64,000 bases of DNA from JBDWFY01 sp039976075 (GTDB lineage Bacteria > Pseudomonadota > Alphaproteobacteria > Rhizobiales > Stappiaceae): positions 372,001 through 436,000 of the forward strand of contig JBDWFY010000011.1 in assembly GCA_039976075.1 (NCBI GenBank). The letters are read 5' to 3'. Under the pieces are notes generated by a model. It did not search any database and was not told the origin of the DNA. It saw only the letters and a list, made by a program, of their open reading frames with translations. Both the position numbers and the translations under genes were made by a program. Shown here piece after piece: positions 23,871 to 32,607 of the stretch (its first letter is position 1; each line of letters starts with the position of its first letter).

Positions 23871-24311
23871 ATGAATATGACAAATTCGGTGGATCGGTTT
23901 GTTGATTGGTATGGCGATGGATCGGACGGGGCCGCACCCGGCGCGGATCAATGGTCAGCGATCTTGAACCGCGATCCTGCGCAGCCACTGACGCTGATCA
24001 ACTTTTTCAAATTCAATGAAAGGGCTCACTATCAGGGTGATGGTCAGGCGCTGTCAGGCAGCGAGGCATTCGATCTCTACGCTGCGGTGAGCATTCCCAC
24101 CATGCAGCGCATAGGCGGCCGGTTTCTTCTGGTCGCACCGTTCGAGGCAACGTTTATCGGAGCGAGCGAGGAGTGGGATCTGGTAGCCATCGGCTCCTAT
24201 CCGAACCTGCAGGCCTTTCTGGACCTTTATCAGGATGAAAACTATCGCGCGGCCTTTGCCCATCGCACGGCAGCCTGCGCGCGGCAAAAGGTATTGCTTG
24301 CCGCTGCCTGA
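23871..24311 (+). CDS. DUF1330 domain protein
   Basis: 146 residues from ATG 23871 with GGAG a suitable distance before; ATG 23856 is an equal option, while the long frame from 23634 overlaps the SRPBCC gene. The core resembles DUF1330 (LTLINFFKFNERAHY, a histidine/tyrosine-rich middle, then LVAIGSYPNLQAFLDL and YRAAFAHRTAACARQ), a ferredoxin-like dimeric fold with unknown chemistry. It is the last gene of the operon behind element copy 3. About 150 bp separate it from the SRPBCC gene, which is longer than the other gaps. Confidence 0.75.
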   Translation: MNMTNSVDRFVDWYGDGSDGAAPGADQWSAILNRDPAQPLTLINFFKFNERAHYQGDGQALSGSEAFDLYAAVSIPTMQRIGGRFLLVAPFEATFIGASEEWDLVAIGSYPNLQAFLDLYQDENYRAAFAHRTAACARQKVLLAAA

Positions 24312-24455
24312 GGGCAGGGGAGCAGCCAAAACGTATCCAGGAAAAGTTGAAGCGCCTTTGCGACAAGGATACGGGGAAAAACCACGACCTGGGGCAACTC
24401 ACGCAATCCAATCATCGCGAGAATTTCTCAAGGTCTTGCAGACTGCTCCCCTGTT

Positions 24456-24869
24456 TCACTGATGAGCGAATTTTCTTGACACCCGATTCAGCCAGATGCC
24501 CAGAAAACTGGTGTGCAGGGCGATAAATCCGCCGGTCAGCCCAAACCACAGGGTCAGATCAACGATCCGGACCTTGGCCGCCATGCCGAACAATGCAGAG
24601 GCGGCCGAATATGCCCCGACAAGCCACGCGATCTTGAGTGCTTCGAACATCGTATTGTTGCGCCAGTCCGTGCGAAAGTAGATCAACACGATCGCGATGC
24701 TTTCCAGCACCCAGGCGGCCAGGCCGAAGGGGTAAATCGGTTCGTCCATGCGCGTGAACACACCAAGCGTCAGAAACTGTTGTTCAAACAGAACGACGTG
24801 CCACAACACGGCAAAACAGGCGGTGATCACAAAGGCACCGGTGCCGGCTAGCCAGTAGATTTTGGTCAT
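24456..24869 (-). CDS. Four-helix membrane protein, function unknown
   Basis: 137 residues from ATG 24869, which follows GGAGAA; a longer frame from 24959 has no initiation signal. Four hydrophobic segments are visible (about residues 6-28, 48-66, 77-98, 104-124), with short polar turns; the layout recalls the small DUF1761-like membrane proteins, but I cannot assign a family. It is divergent from the HxlR gene and is served by the promoter inside element copy 1, so it belongs to the HxlR regulon. Confidence 0.65.
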   Translation of the reverse strand: MTKIYWLAGTGAFVITACFAVLWHVVLFEQQFLTLGVFTRMDEPIYPFGLAAWVLESIAIVLIYFRTDWRNNTMFEALKIAWLVGAYSAASALFGMAAKVRIVDLTLWFGLTGGFIALHTSFLGIWLNRVSRKFAHQ

Positions 24870-24923
24870 TTTCAATTCTCCGGTTGGGTGGCGCACAAAC
24901 GGTAACGCCACCTCGCACCAGCA

Positions 24924-24991
24924 GAGATAACTCCTTAGTATGTTCTTGCAAGAAGGCAACTTTTTTGGATATAGTATGAAAAATGATACTA
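24924..24991 (-). promoter_or_regulatory. HxlR-type element copy 1 with membrane-gene promoter
   Basis: TAGTAT-N7-CAAGAAGGCA-N12-ATAGTATG-N5-TGATACTA occupies 24936-24991 on the plus strand. Toward the membrane protein gene (minus), -35 CTTGCA and -10 TATCTC (24924-24929) are 17 bp apart, with the TAGTAT half-site in the spacer. The distal dyad TAGTAT-N8-ATACTA is just before the HxlR start, so one element can control both directions. Confidence 0.8.
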
Positions 24992-25005
24992 AAGGCAGAT
25001 TTGTA

Positions 25006-25356
25006 ATGGCGGCAAAATCCGAAGCAGAGGCGTTAGTTCAACATCCGGAACTGGCCGACATGTGTCCGATGCCGGATATCGCCAAGCTGATCGGCGGGAA
25101 ATGGAAACTCATCATCCTGCAGATCCTGATTTTCAAGGGAACCCGGCGGTTCAACGAGCTGCGCCGGATGATTCCCGGCGTAACGCAGACCATGCTGACC
25201 AACCAGCTCAGGGCCCTGGAAAGGGACGGGCTGATTGACCGGAAAGTGTATGCCGAGGTGCCGCCAAAAGTGGAGTACACGGCCACACAGCGCGCATTGG
25301 ATCTGGAAGAGATGTTCCACGCCATGCATAACTGGTGGCTGAGGGCGGACACCTAG
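25006..25356 (+). CDS. HxlR-family winged-helix regulator
   Basis: 116 residues from ATG 25006 (AAAGG before it); ATG 24976 is also in frame but falls inside the palindrome. The HxlR signature is strong: CPMPDIAKLIGGKWKLIIL, then FNELRRMIPGVTQTMLTNQLRALERDGLIDRKVY and the wing PPKVEYTAT. The N-terminal Cys in CPMPD, followed by the conserved GGKW, is often redox- or electrophile-sensitive in this family. Three copies of a 56-bp element, one in its own promoter, indicate autoregulation and control of the SDR-GST operon, the membrane protein and the second SDR. The stop codon TAG is part of the palindromic repeat at 25353. Confidence 0.92.
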   Translation: MAAKSEAEALVQHPELADMCPMPDIAKLIGGKWKLIILQILIFKGTRRFNELRRMIPGVTQTMLTNQLRALERDGLIDRKVYAEVPPKVEYTATQRALDLEEMFHAMHNWWLRADT

Positions 25357-25403
25357 AGCGCATCCTGTAAAGGTTGGATCACCGGTACAATAAGGATACG
25401 CGT
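25353..25403 (+). repeat. Palindromic intergenic repeat, copy A
   Basis: A 51-bp element starting CTAGAGCGCATCC with core GTAAAGGTTGGATCACC. It matches copy B (29020-29070, opposite strand) at about 45 of 51 positions. The TAG of CTAGAG is the stop codon of the HxlR gene. In copy B the core forms a perfect GTAAAGGT/ACCTTTAC stem. Confidence 0.75.
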
Positions 25404-25451
25404 CGAAAACATTTGCGCCAGACCCTCAGTTCATGCCCGCCCAAGGGTACT

Positions 25452-26228
25452 TTAATCGACGATATGGCCTGCCGAATTGTTGAGCATGGTGCCCGCCATG
25501 AAAGCCGCCATATCCGAGGCGGCAAAGGCAAAAACGGCGGCCGTGTCTTTTGCCAGTGGCAGTTTCTTCAGGGCAGTTTTGTTTTGCTCGATGAAGGTTT
25601 TCATCTCATCAAAACTCAGACCCATATTCGCACCCATCGTTGAGAACGTGTAGTCGATGGTCGGGGAATCCGGCATTGCTTCGGAGCGGACACCAAGAAC
25701 GCGGACACCCGCCGGGCCATACTCGTGGGCCAGGGAACGCATCAATCCTTCCGTTGCAGCATGAGAGGCGGAAAGTGCCGGTGACCAGGGCGAGCCCACC
25801 TTTGCCAGTGTCGAGGTGTTCAGGATGATGATCCCGTATCCTCGCTTCGCCATGTGTCGAAACGCCGATTTCGCCGTGATGAACTGTGAAGCCGTGTCAA
25901 CTTCCAACGGCATCAGGAATTGTTCGAGCGAAACTTCCGACGCCGGTTTGCCATGACGATATTTTCCCGGCTCTACTCCTGACATATTGACCACGATGTC
26001 AATGGAACCCGCTTCCGCCTCGATCCTGTCTAGATAGGCATCGACTGCCAACTCATCTGTCGCATCGACTTCCGCCAACCGAGCGTTGACCTGAGCCGTG
26101 CCTTCAGCTTTTTGACGTACCGTGGAGCCGAATACCGTCGCTCCCTCTGCTTCAAAACGCGCCATGACATGACGCCCAAGATAGCCCGCTGCGCCAAACA
26201 CAACAGCATTTTTTCCTTCAAGCAACAT
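25452..26228 (-). CDS. SDR-family protein lacking the YxxxK catalytic pair
   Basis: 258 residues from ATG 26228. The Rossmann start is GAAGYLG (12-18) and the strand-4 motif is NMSG (81-84) in place of NAG. The conserved serine is present near S139, but the region where Y-x3-K is expected reads ALSASHAATEGL, so Leu152 and His156 replace Tyr and Lys. The protein probably binds a nucleotide without classical SDR catalysis, or uses a different mechanism. The end MAGTMLNNSAGHIVD replaces the usual TGxxxxVDGG. It is regulated from element copy 2, about 130 bp upstream. Confidence 0.8.
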   Translation of the reverse strand: MLLEGKNAVVFGAAGYLGRHVMARFEAEGATVFGSTVRQKAEGTAQVNARLAEVDATDELAVDAYLDRIEAEAGSIDIVVNMSGVEPGKYRHGKPASEVSLEQFLMPLEVDTASQFITAKSAFRHMAKRGYGIIILNTSTLAKVGSPWSPALSASHAATEGLMRSLAHEYGPAGVRVLGVRSEAMPDSPTIDYTFSTMGANMGLSFDEMKTFIEQNKTALKKLPLAKDTAAVFAFAASDMAAFMAGTMLNNSAGHIVD

Positions 26229-26349
26229 AATCTGATCTCTTTCATTTGAACCGCGTTCAATTGGTTTGTTCACGAGATCGAACGGGAAATCAGAGCCTTA
26301 AGCCGGTGCAAGTTTCTTCTCACCCATCATCCCATTCGACATCATGGCG

Positions 26350-26417
26350 AAGATATGCAGGTAGTATTATTTCGCAAGAAGGCAGTATTTTCGTATATAG
26401 GTTAGTTTTTGATACTA
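26350..26417 (-). promoter_or_regulatory. HxlR-type element copy 2 with second SDR promoter
   Basis: TAGTAT-N7-CAAGAAGGCA-N12-ATAGGTTA-N5-TGATACTA (26362-26417), same length and spacing as copies 1 and 3. On the minus strand -35 CTTGCG and -10 TATCTT (26350-26355) are 17 bp apart and read toward the SDR gene at 26228. Confidence 0.75.
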
Positions 26418-26788
26418 TTGGGGATTGAGTTGACTGTCGGCGCCGGGAGAGAGCGCAGACCGGATCGTGCGTAGCGGGAAAGTTCGGTGGAGGCACTCGA
26501 TAGACATGCGCGCCACTGTCGATGCGAGATAAATCAGCGCGTTAGCATCGCAGTTCCTCTTGCTTTCGTACTTTCCATAAGATGCATTTCTGTCCCGGAA
26601 ACGGTCTTTACATGGCATCAGGAATAGGCAATGTGTCTTCGATTGCGCTGACCGAACCGGTGAATAGGAGCAGGTCGCGCCGGGCTATGATCTCAAGGGG
26701 ACGTGATCACGGCTGCTCGGGATGGAACAGTTAGCTGATCAGCAACTCATCTCGATCTACTGAAAGGCCCTGGAGAAAGCGAGAACTG
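26418..26788. other. Gene-free stretch after element copy 2
   Basis: About 370 bp with no convincing ORF. A 10-bp palindrome GCTGATCAGC lies at 26734-26743 about 50 bp before the next gene and may be part of its control region. No terminator is evident. Confidence 0.4.
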
Positions 26789-27082
26789 GTGGTACCAATG
26801 ACAGCAGATATGAATGAAATTGACGATCTGGGTTTTACGGGCAAGATCGTGTCCTTTGGTCAAAGTGATGATGTCCTGGCTGTCAGATTCCTTCGTTTTG
26901 AATGGCAACATGGCAGGCTGTTTGTCATTGGCGAAATTCCCAAAGGAACCACAAGCAATGACTGGGCAGAGAGACGCCCCTGCGCCGTCGCCTGGGATCA
27001 GGTCACAGACTATATGGTCTTTGACTCTGAAGAACAGTATGTGGACGCGATGGCGAAGAGCGGGCCTGATAACGATGGCTGA
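26789..27082 (+). CDS. Small hypothetical protein
   Basis: 97 residues from GTG 26789, with GGAGA about 12 bases upstream; ATG 26798 is an alternative. The product is acidic and soluble with a compact aromatic core (VRFLRFEWQHGRLFVIGEIPKG) and no signal peptide. I recognise no family. It is followed within 57 bp by another small gene in the same direction, so the two may be cotranscribed. Confidence 0.5.
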   Translation: MVPMTADMNEIDDLGFTGKIVSFGQSDDVLAVRFLRFEWQHGRLFVIGEIPKGTTSNDWAERRPCAVAWDQVTDYMVFDSEEQYVDAMAKSGPDNDG

Positions 27083-27139
27083 AATCGCTCAATAGCTCGC
27101 GAAATCACCGGCAGAGTCATTTTTTTCAAGGAGTGAGTA

Positions 27140-27385
27140 ATGCAGACCGTCTATACGCTTCACCACCTTCACATTTTAGAAGAAGACCGTGAAGATGTGA
27201 AACTGTGCAGTGTTTATTCCACTAGAGAGCGCGCGGAGTCGGCGATGACGCAGTTGAAACAGCAGCCCGGATTCCGAGACTTGCCAGAGCTCTGTACAAA
27301 CGAAAACAACCTAAGAGAAGGGTTTTATATCGACAGACACGAAGTTGACCGGGTGACTTGGAACAGTGGTTTCGTAACCGAGTAA
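27140..27385 (+). CDS. Small hypothetical protein, DUF7336-like
   Basis: 81 residues from ATG 27140, preceded by AAGGAGTG, a strong ribosome-binding site. The arrangement VYTLHHLHILEED, then DVKLCSVYSTRERAESAM, then FYIDRHEVDRVTWNSGF is that of the small proteins often annotated as DUF7336 (VYxLxH...VYSSxExAxxA...IDRxxLDxxxWxxGF). These are widespread and of unknown function, found singly or near immunity-type genes. Nothing around it clarifies the role. Confidence 0.65.
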   Translation: MQTVYTLHHLHILEEDREDVKLCSVYSTRERAESAMTQLKQQPGFRDLPELCTNENNLREGFYIDRHEVDRVTWNSGFVTE

Positions 27386-27486
27386 TGCAAACGGTAATTG
27401 AGTGGTCGCAGTAATTCTGCAGCAGCCGTACGCTGGATTTAGTTCTGCGATAAAAATGCGCCATTCGACAACTCGGTCGCGCCGCC

Positions 27487-28374
27487 TCAAACAACACTGA
27501 TGATCGCCAGCACGCCAGTACCGATCAACAGGCAGGAAGTCAGTTTGAGGACGGTGTAAGATCTGGAGATGATTTTCTCGCTCACCATTACCAGTGTCAG
27601 CGCTGCCATGGCGATGATGTTCATCAGGCCGAATACGAACATGGTCGCCATAAGGGGCCAGCAGCATCCGATGCACCGGGCACCATAGGAAAGACCTTCC
27701 TTCAATAGCGCATGGTCAGGCTGTTTTCTGCGATGTCGTTTCAATGACAGCCTGCAAGCTTTCAGGTGATGACGCTTTTGGGCTGAAACCTGATAGAGGC
27801 CCGCAGCAATCAAAATCAGTCCGTTCAGTACCGGTGTGACTGAAACAAAACTTTCGTCGATCAGAAGACTGGACCGCATGGACCACTGAACGGCAACTGC
27901 GGCAAGGCAGAAACTGGTCCAAGCCAGCAGATATCCGCTGACAAAGGTGCCGGTTTGCCTGAACGGGAGCGGTGCCCGGACACTGTTTGAAAACAGCGGC
28001 AGCAGGGTCGGGACCATCATGGCCAGCACCATGCTCAGCCACATGGTCAGGGCTTTGGTAAAATCAACGGCATTCCAATAGATGCTATCCGTCACACAGA
28101 GCGAATAGATCAGAGTCTGCCAACCCTCTGCCTGAGCATAAATCGATCTCAGCGGGTCGAGCAATGCCATGCCAAAACCATAAGAAGCGACCGAACCCCG
28201 AAGCGACAACTCGAAAAACTGCAGCGTCAGGACAATCCAGCCGACAATCGCCAGTCCGATCAGCAGCTCTTTTCCCGGCACAAAAACGCGCATCTTGCCT
28301 GCGGTCTGAACAGACTGGTTTCGTGCGGCGGGCCGCCTGCGAAGAGAGTGCCTATCGTCATTCAGATGCGCCAT
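27487..28374 (-). CDS. DUF2182 membrane protein, possible metal-binding
   Basis: 295 residues, about seven membrane segments after a polar N-terminal stretch. DUF2182 signatures are present: WLSMVLAMMVPTLLPLF in the middle, and GLSYGARCIGCCWPLMATMF followed by FGLMNIIAMAALTLVMVSEK near the end. The CIGCCW cluster is the probable metal site; the family is described as predicted metal-binding membrane proteins. Its ATG overlaps the stop codon of the ferredoxin gene (TGATG), so the two are translationally coupled and probably act together, for instance in membrane electron transfer. No redox activity is demonstrated for the family. Confidence 0.82.
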   Translation of the reverse strand: MAHLNDDRHSLRRRPAARNQSVQTAGKMRVFVPGKELLIGLAIVGWIVLTLQFFELSLRGSVASYGFGMALLDPLRSIYAQAEGWQTLIYSLCVTDSIYWNAVDFTKALTMWLSMVLAMMVPTLLPLFSNSVRAPLPFRQTGTFVSGYLLAWTSFCLAAVAVQWSMRSSLLIDESFVSVTPVLNGLILIAAGLYQVSAQKRHHLKACRLSLKRHRRKQPDHALLKEGLSYGARCIGCCWPLMATMFVFGLMNIIAMAALTLVMVSEKIISRSYTVLKLTSCLLIGTGVLAIISVV

Positions 28375-28775
28375 CAGTTCTGCTCCCCCGGCAGGCGTCT
28401 GCTGACTGGGTTGATCGAGGCTTTCGCCCCCACTTTCTTGGGCAAAAATTTCAAGCTCTCTGCCCGGGCGAACGGATTGTCGTAAAGCCTGTCATGGCTT
28501 TCGACACCGACATCAAACACGCAGTCTTCTTTGGGCCGGGCGACGCAGAGTAACACATAATTCTCTTCGTTTTGCCGCTTGTTCAGTGCCGTGCCCTTGG
28601 GTTGACGCACAGAGCCGGAAATCAATTTTGCAGCGCAGGTGATGCATCCACCATAGCGACAAGCAATAGGCAAAACGTGGCCGCTGGCCTCGACAACATC
28701 GATGACGGCCTCGTCTTCTCCCACCTCCAGCTCAAGACCGTCTCGGTTGCGCAGGGTGATCTTGTGTTTTTTCAT
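28374..28775 (-). CDS. [2Fe-2S] plant-type ferredoxin
   Basis: 133 residues from ATG 28775 (GCGAGA at a proper distance; the ATG six bases earlier is too close). Cluster ligands are C39-x4-C44-x2-C47 and C77, the plant/cyanobacterial-type pattern. A C-terminal tail of about 45 residues after the cluster domain is longer than in typical stand-alone ferredoxins and has no motif I know. It would carry one electron between an oxidoreductase and an acceptor. Coupling to the DUF2182 membrane gene and the position after the SBP56 gene suggest an electron path for that enzyme, as inference. Confidence 0.88.
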   Translation of the reverse strand: MKKHKITLRNRDGLELEVGEDEAVIDVVEASGHVLPIACRYGGCITCAAKLISGSVRQPKGTALNKRQNEENYVLLCVARPKEDCVFDVGVESHDRLYDNPFARAESLKFLPKKVGAKASINPVSRRLPGEQN

Positions 28776-28926
28776 GATCATTCTCGCTGACCATCCAAAA
28801 ATTGAGCCTCTGGAATGCCGCTACCGCATAAACGGGAGTGACGGTATTCCGGCAGGGCAGTAAGAACAGCCCATCCAAACTAGGAACACTCATCCTGCTC
28901 TAACTATTTGTTTTGGCGGGGTTTCG

Positions 28927-29004
28927 AACGGAAAAGCGGATGTCCCCTTTTCCGTTGACTGTTCGAGAGCAATTCTCGCGATCTTTTGATCGCGTGAAAT
29001 GCTC
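28927..29004. repeat. Two tandem hairpin elements
   Basis: AACGGAAAAG/CTTTTCCGTT (28927-28936/28947-28956) is a perfect 10-bp stem. Next to it a 17-bp arm pair (28967-28983/28988-29004, 15 of 17 paired, TTTT loop) has the core CGCGATC/GATCGCG. They fill most of the gap between the SBP56 and ferredoxin genes together with repeat copy B, and look like rhizobial-style palindromic repeats. Confidence 0.6.
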
Positions 29005-29019
29005 CAAGCCTTTATTTTA

Positions 29020-29070
29020 ACGCATATCCTTGTCGTAAAGGTGATCCAACCTTTACGGGATGCGCTCTAG
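29020..29070 (-). repeat. Palindromic intergenic repeat, copy B
   Basis: Reverse-complement partner of the element at 25353. Read on the minus strand it starts CTAGAGCGCATCCC and contains the perfect stem GTAAAGGT/ACCTTTAC. Its TAG is the stop codon of the SBP56 gene, just as copy A supplies the HxlR stop codon. Confidence 0.8.
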
Positions 29071-30434
29071 ACCCAGATATCCGATGAGCAATCGCCACCG
29101 GGGTAGCGGGTTTCGTGCGCGCGGGCCGGTCCGTTCGGCTCCTTGCCGAAATCGACCAGAAAGTCATCGCGAATGCTCATGCCGCCATTTTCGACATCGC
29201 AATCGACGATCAGCATCACGCCACCTGCCTCTTTCATGTCAGGATAGAACTGATTGTCCCAGGTTGAGAAGAGCGACGTCGTGACAAACAGACGTTTGCC
29301 GTCCAGCGACAGCTGGATCATCTGCGGCGCCCCGGCTACAGCCCGGCCATTCACAACGGGGGCCTGGCCGAGCAGACCGCCGATCCAGACCTGGCCGGTC
29401 AGAACGGGGTTGGACGGATCGGAAATATCATACTGGCGCAGATCGCCGTGCAACCAGTTGGAAAAGTACAGATATTTGTCATCCATCGAGACGAGAATGT
29501 CGGTTATCAGGCCAGGCATCGGTACGGGGAAACTCTCCACATCGATCGACGCCACATCGATGATTTTTTCAATGACGACCTCGCCTTTGTCATCTTTGTA
29601 CCAATGAAAAACATTCGATGAGAGTGTTGCGCCAACGAACCCGTGAGTTGAGTCCGGATCGTGATGGAAACGGACTTCCAGCGGGATCATGCCTTCTTCG
29701 CCCAGTTCGACGGTTTTTTCGATCGACCTGTTTTCAAAGTCCCAGAAATGGATTTGAGACCCGTAATTGCCCTTGCCGACATCCTCCAGGTCAAAGCCCG
29801 GCATGAACGTGTTGGGCGAGCCCCACTCGGAAGAGACCATCATGTTGTGACGGGGCTGATACCAGAAGTCGTAATTGAATTTCATGCCGGTAATGTCCTT
29901 GTCCCACCGGCCTATAATGTTGAATTCCTTGTCCAGGTGCAGAAAGCCGCCCGGTCCGTTGCCGTCGGCATCGCCGAGCATCGATACGATGATATCCGCA
30001 CCAAGGCAGTGCACTGTGTGGGGTGCGGAGAGGTTGGTTTTCCGCTTGATTTCCTCGCCGTCGATTGTCTTGAACAGTTTCGGAGCGCGGGGATCACTTG
30101 CGGTGTCGACAATGTAGAAGTTGGTCGTGCGGACACCGGGGATGATCAGATATTGCCGCGACATGCTGGCGTCTGTGTTGCACGATGAGCAGGCATTCCA
30201 GCCCATATGATGCAGTTCATCGCCCACCACGGGCATTTCGGTGCGATGGATGATTTCACCGTAGGTCGGGCTGTCCTCATCAACATCGACCGTCGCGAGA
30301 TAGTCAGGTTTTTCGACGCCGGTGCCGGTATAGATACAGATCGTATAGACGACCCTCTCACGTGGAGCCTGAATGGCCGCCTGCGGTGATGCATAGCCTG
30401 GTGCTGCACAACATTCCGTGTTCGTTTCCGTCAT
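29067..30434 (-). CDS. Selenium-binding protein 56 / methanethiol oxidase family
   Basis: 455 residues of the SBP56 fold (seven-bladed propeller): strongly conserved segments include ELHHMGWNACSSCN, APHTVHCLG, FNYDFWYQPRHNMM and LLVDFGKEPNGPARAHE. Members with known activity oxidise methanethiol to formaldehyde, H2S and H2O2, using copper. The many histidines and the CSSC pair match this group. No signal peptide is present, whereas characterised bacterial MtoX enzymes are periplasmic; it may be cytoplasmic or of different function. A glutathione-dependent formaldehyde dehydrogenase gene 1 kb away could remove the formaldehyde. Regulation by the neighbouring IclR is possible. Confidence 0.88.
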   Translation of the reverse strand: MTETNTECCAAPGYASPQAAIQAPRERVVYTICIYTGTGVEKPDYLATVDVDEDSPTYGEIIHRTEMPVVGDELHHMGWNACSSCNTDASMSRQYLIIPGVRTTNFYIVDTASDPRAPKLFKTIDGEEIKRKTNLSAPHTVHCLGADIIVSMLGDADGNGPGGFLHLDKEFNIIGRWDKDITGMKFNYDFWYQPRHNMMVSSEWGSPNTFMPGFDLEDVGKGNYGSQIHFWDFENRSIEKTVELGEEGMIPLEVRFHHDPDSTHGFVGATLSSNVFHWYKDDKGEVVIEKIIDVASIDVESFPVPMPGLITDILVSMDDKYLYFSNWLHGDLRQYDISDPSNPVLTGQVWIGGLLGQAPVVNGRAVAGAPQMIQLSLDGKRLFVTTSLFSTWDNQFYPDMKEAGGVMLIVDCDVENGGMSIRDDFLVDFGKEPNGPARAHETRYPGGDCSSDIWV

Positions 30435-30589
30435 GGTTTCCTCCCAAGTGAACGGTCAACAAATGTGCCAGGGGAAATTGTTTTCTGATGGCCCCGGCGT
30501 CTCCTCCAGCGATTTGCGTTCAACGGGATCGTGCAGATCGCCGGACAACAAACGCTTTGGACTTCATGTGCATGCAGCAATACTGGGTC

Positions 30590-31351
30590 TCAGATCTCCC
30601 CAACATTGCAAAGCTGAATGGCGGCGCTGACCGTTTCGGCCAGCTCGACGAGATAGGTGCCTATTGATGGGCAATTGCTGTCGGTGAATTCACTGGCATG
30701 GGCGACGGTTCCGACACTGAATGTCGGCCCGAGACCGCCAAATATGACCGGCGCGGCGATACTGGAAATACCCAGGCTGATTTCCTGCTTGCACTGGGCA
30801 TAGCCGCACTCGCGGATGGTTTTGAATTCCTCGGCGAGGGACTCGAAATTTTCGTGGGTGTTGTTATTGAACTGGTCCATCCCGCTCTGAAGAATGTCGT
30901 CCTGAAGCCCGTCGTCGGCGAAGGCCGCAATCACTTTTGCCGAAGAACAGGCATGCAGGGGTCGTTGGCCCAGACCGGGATGAACGAACGACCGTGTGGC
31001 GTCCTCCGGTACTTCGACGTGAATAATTTCGACGGTGTTATTTCTCAATCTCGCCAGAAAGCACGCGTGGCCCAGATGAATGGCGGCCTGCCTGATCTTC
31101 GCAGCTGTCGCCTTGCGCACATCGATGTCCGATTTGCCCAGCAGGGCCAGCTTTATCAGTCGCTCTCCAATGACATATTCCCGGCCGTTGTCACCCGGGA
31201 TATCCAGCAAACGATGATCTATCAGCGTCTGAACCAGCCGATAACATGTCGGTCGGGGCAGTCCGGTCGCCTTCTGAAGTTGTGCAACGGATATCGGCCT
31301 GCCGGCGACGGCGGTCATCTCCAAAACATTGAGAAGGCGTTCAAGTTGCAT
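30590..31351 (-). CDS. IclR-family transcriptional regulator
   Basis: 253 residues: winged HTH about 1-65 (QLQKATGLPRPTCYRLVQTLIDHRLL), IclR effector domain from about 85. The ligand-pocket segment HACSSAKVIAAF and the ISLGISSIAAPVIFGG strand are typical. It lies between the SBP56 gene (same strand, downstream) and the divergent formaldehyde dehydrogenase gene. The shared 106-bp spacer holds two 12-bp direct repeats, so it probably controls that dehydrogenase and itself. Confidence 0.88.
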   Translation of the reverse strand: MQLERLLNVLEMTAVAGRPISVAQLQKATGLPRPTCYRLVQTLIDHRLLDIPGDNGREYVIGERLIKLALLGKSDIDVRKATAAKIRQAAIHLGHACFLARLRNNTVEIIHVEVPEDATRSFVHPGLGQRPLHACSSAKVIAAFADDGLQDDILQSGMDQFNNNTHENFESLAEEFKTIRECGYAQCKQEISLGISSIAAPVIFGGLGPTFSVGTVAHASEFTDSNCPSIGTYLVELAETVSAAIQLCNVGEI

Positions 31352-31354
31352 TTA

Positions 31355-31386
31355 ATTTGTCTCATAATATGGACATTTGTCTCATA
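31355..31386. promoter_or_regulatory. Two 12-bp direct repeats in IclR/frmA spacer
   Basis: ATTTGTCTCATA occurs at 31355-31366 and again at 31375-31386, 20 bp apart. Two exact repeats on one face of the helix, beside the IclR start codon, fit IclR-family operators. Confidence 0.65.
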
Positions 31387-31457
31387 TTCTGATTGCATTC
31401 CCTCAAAGGTGCAAGGCCTTTTTTCGTGCAGGATTTACTTTTTTGGAGAACTCGGGG

Positions 31458-32567
<1,110 letters not shown>

Positions 32568-32574
32568 CGGTGGT

Positions 32575-32607
32575 CCGCCGGAGGTGCGGATATCGCACGT
32601 CCGGCGG
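32575..32607 (+). terminator. Terminator-like hairpin after frmA
   Basis: CCGCCGGA (32575-32582) and TCCGGCGG (32600-32607) form a perfect stem that continues inward with GTGCG/CGCAC. No T-run follows, so a Rho-assisted or 3'-protective hairpin is as likely as an intrinsic terminator. Confidence 0.55.

Noticed and set aside
24312..24455. A possible third copy of the palindromic repeat (GACAAGGATACG near 24360)
   Set aside because: Only the tail matches; the core stem is not present.
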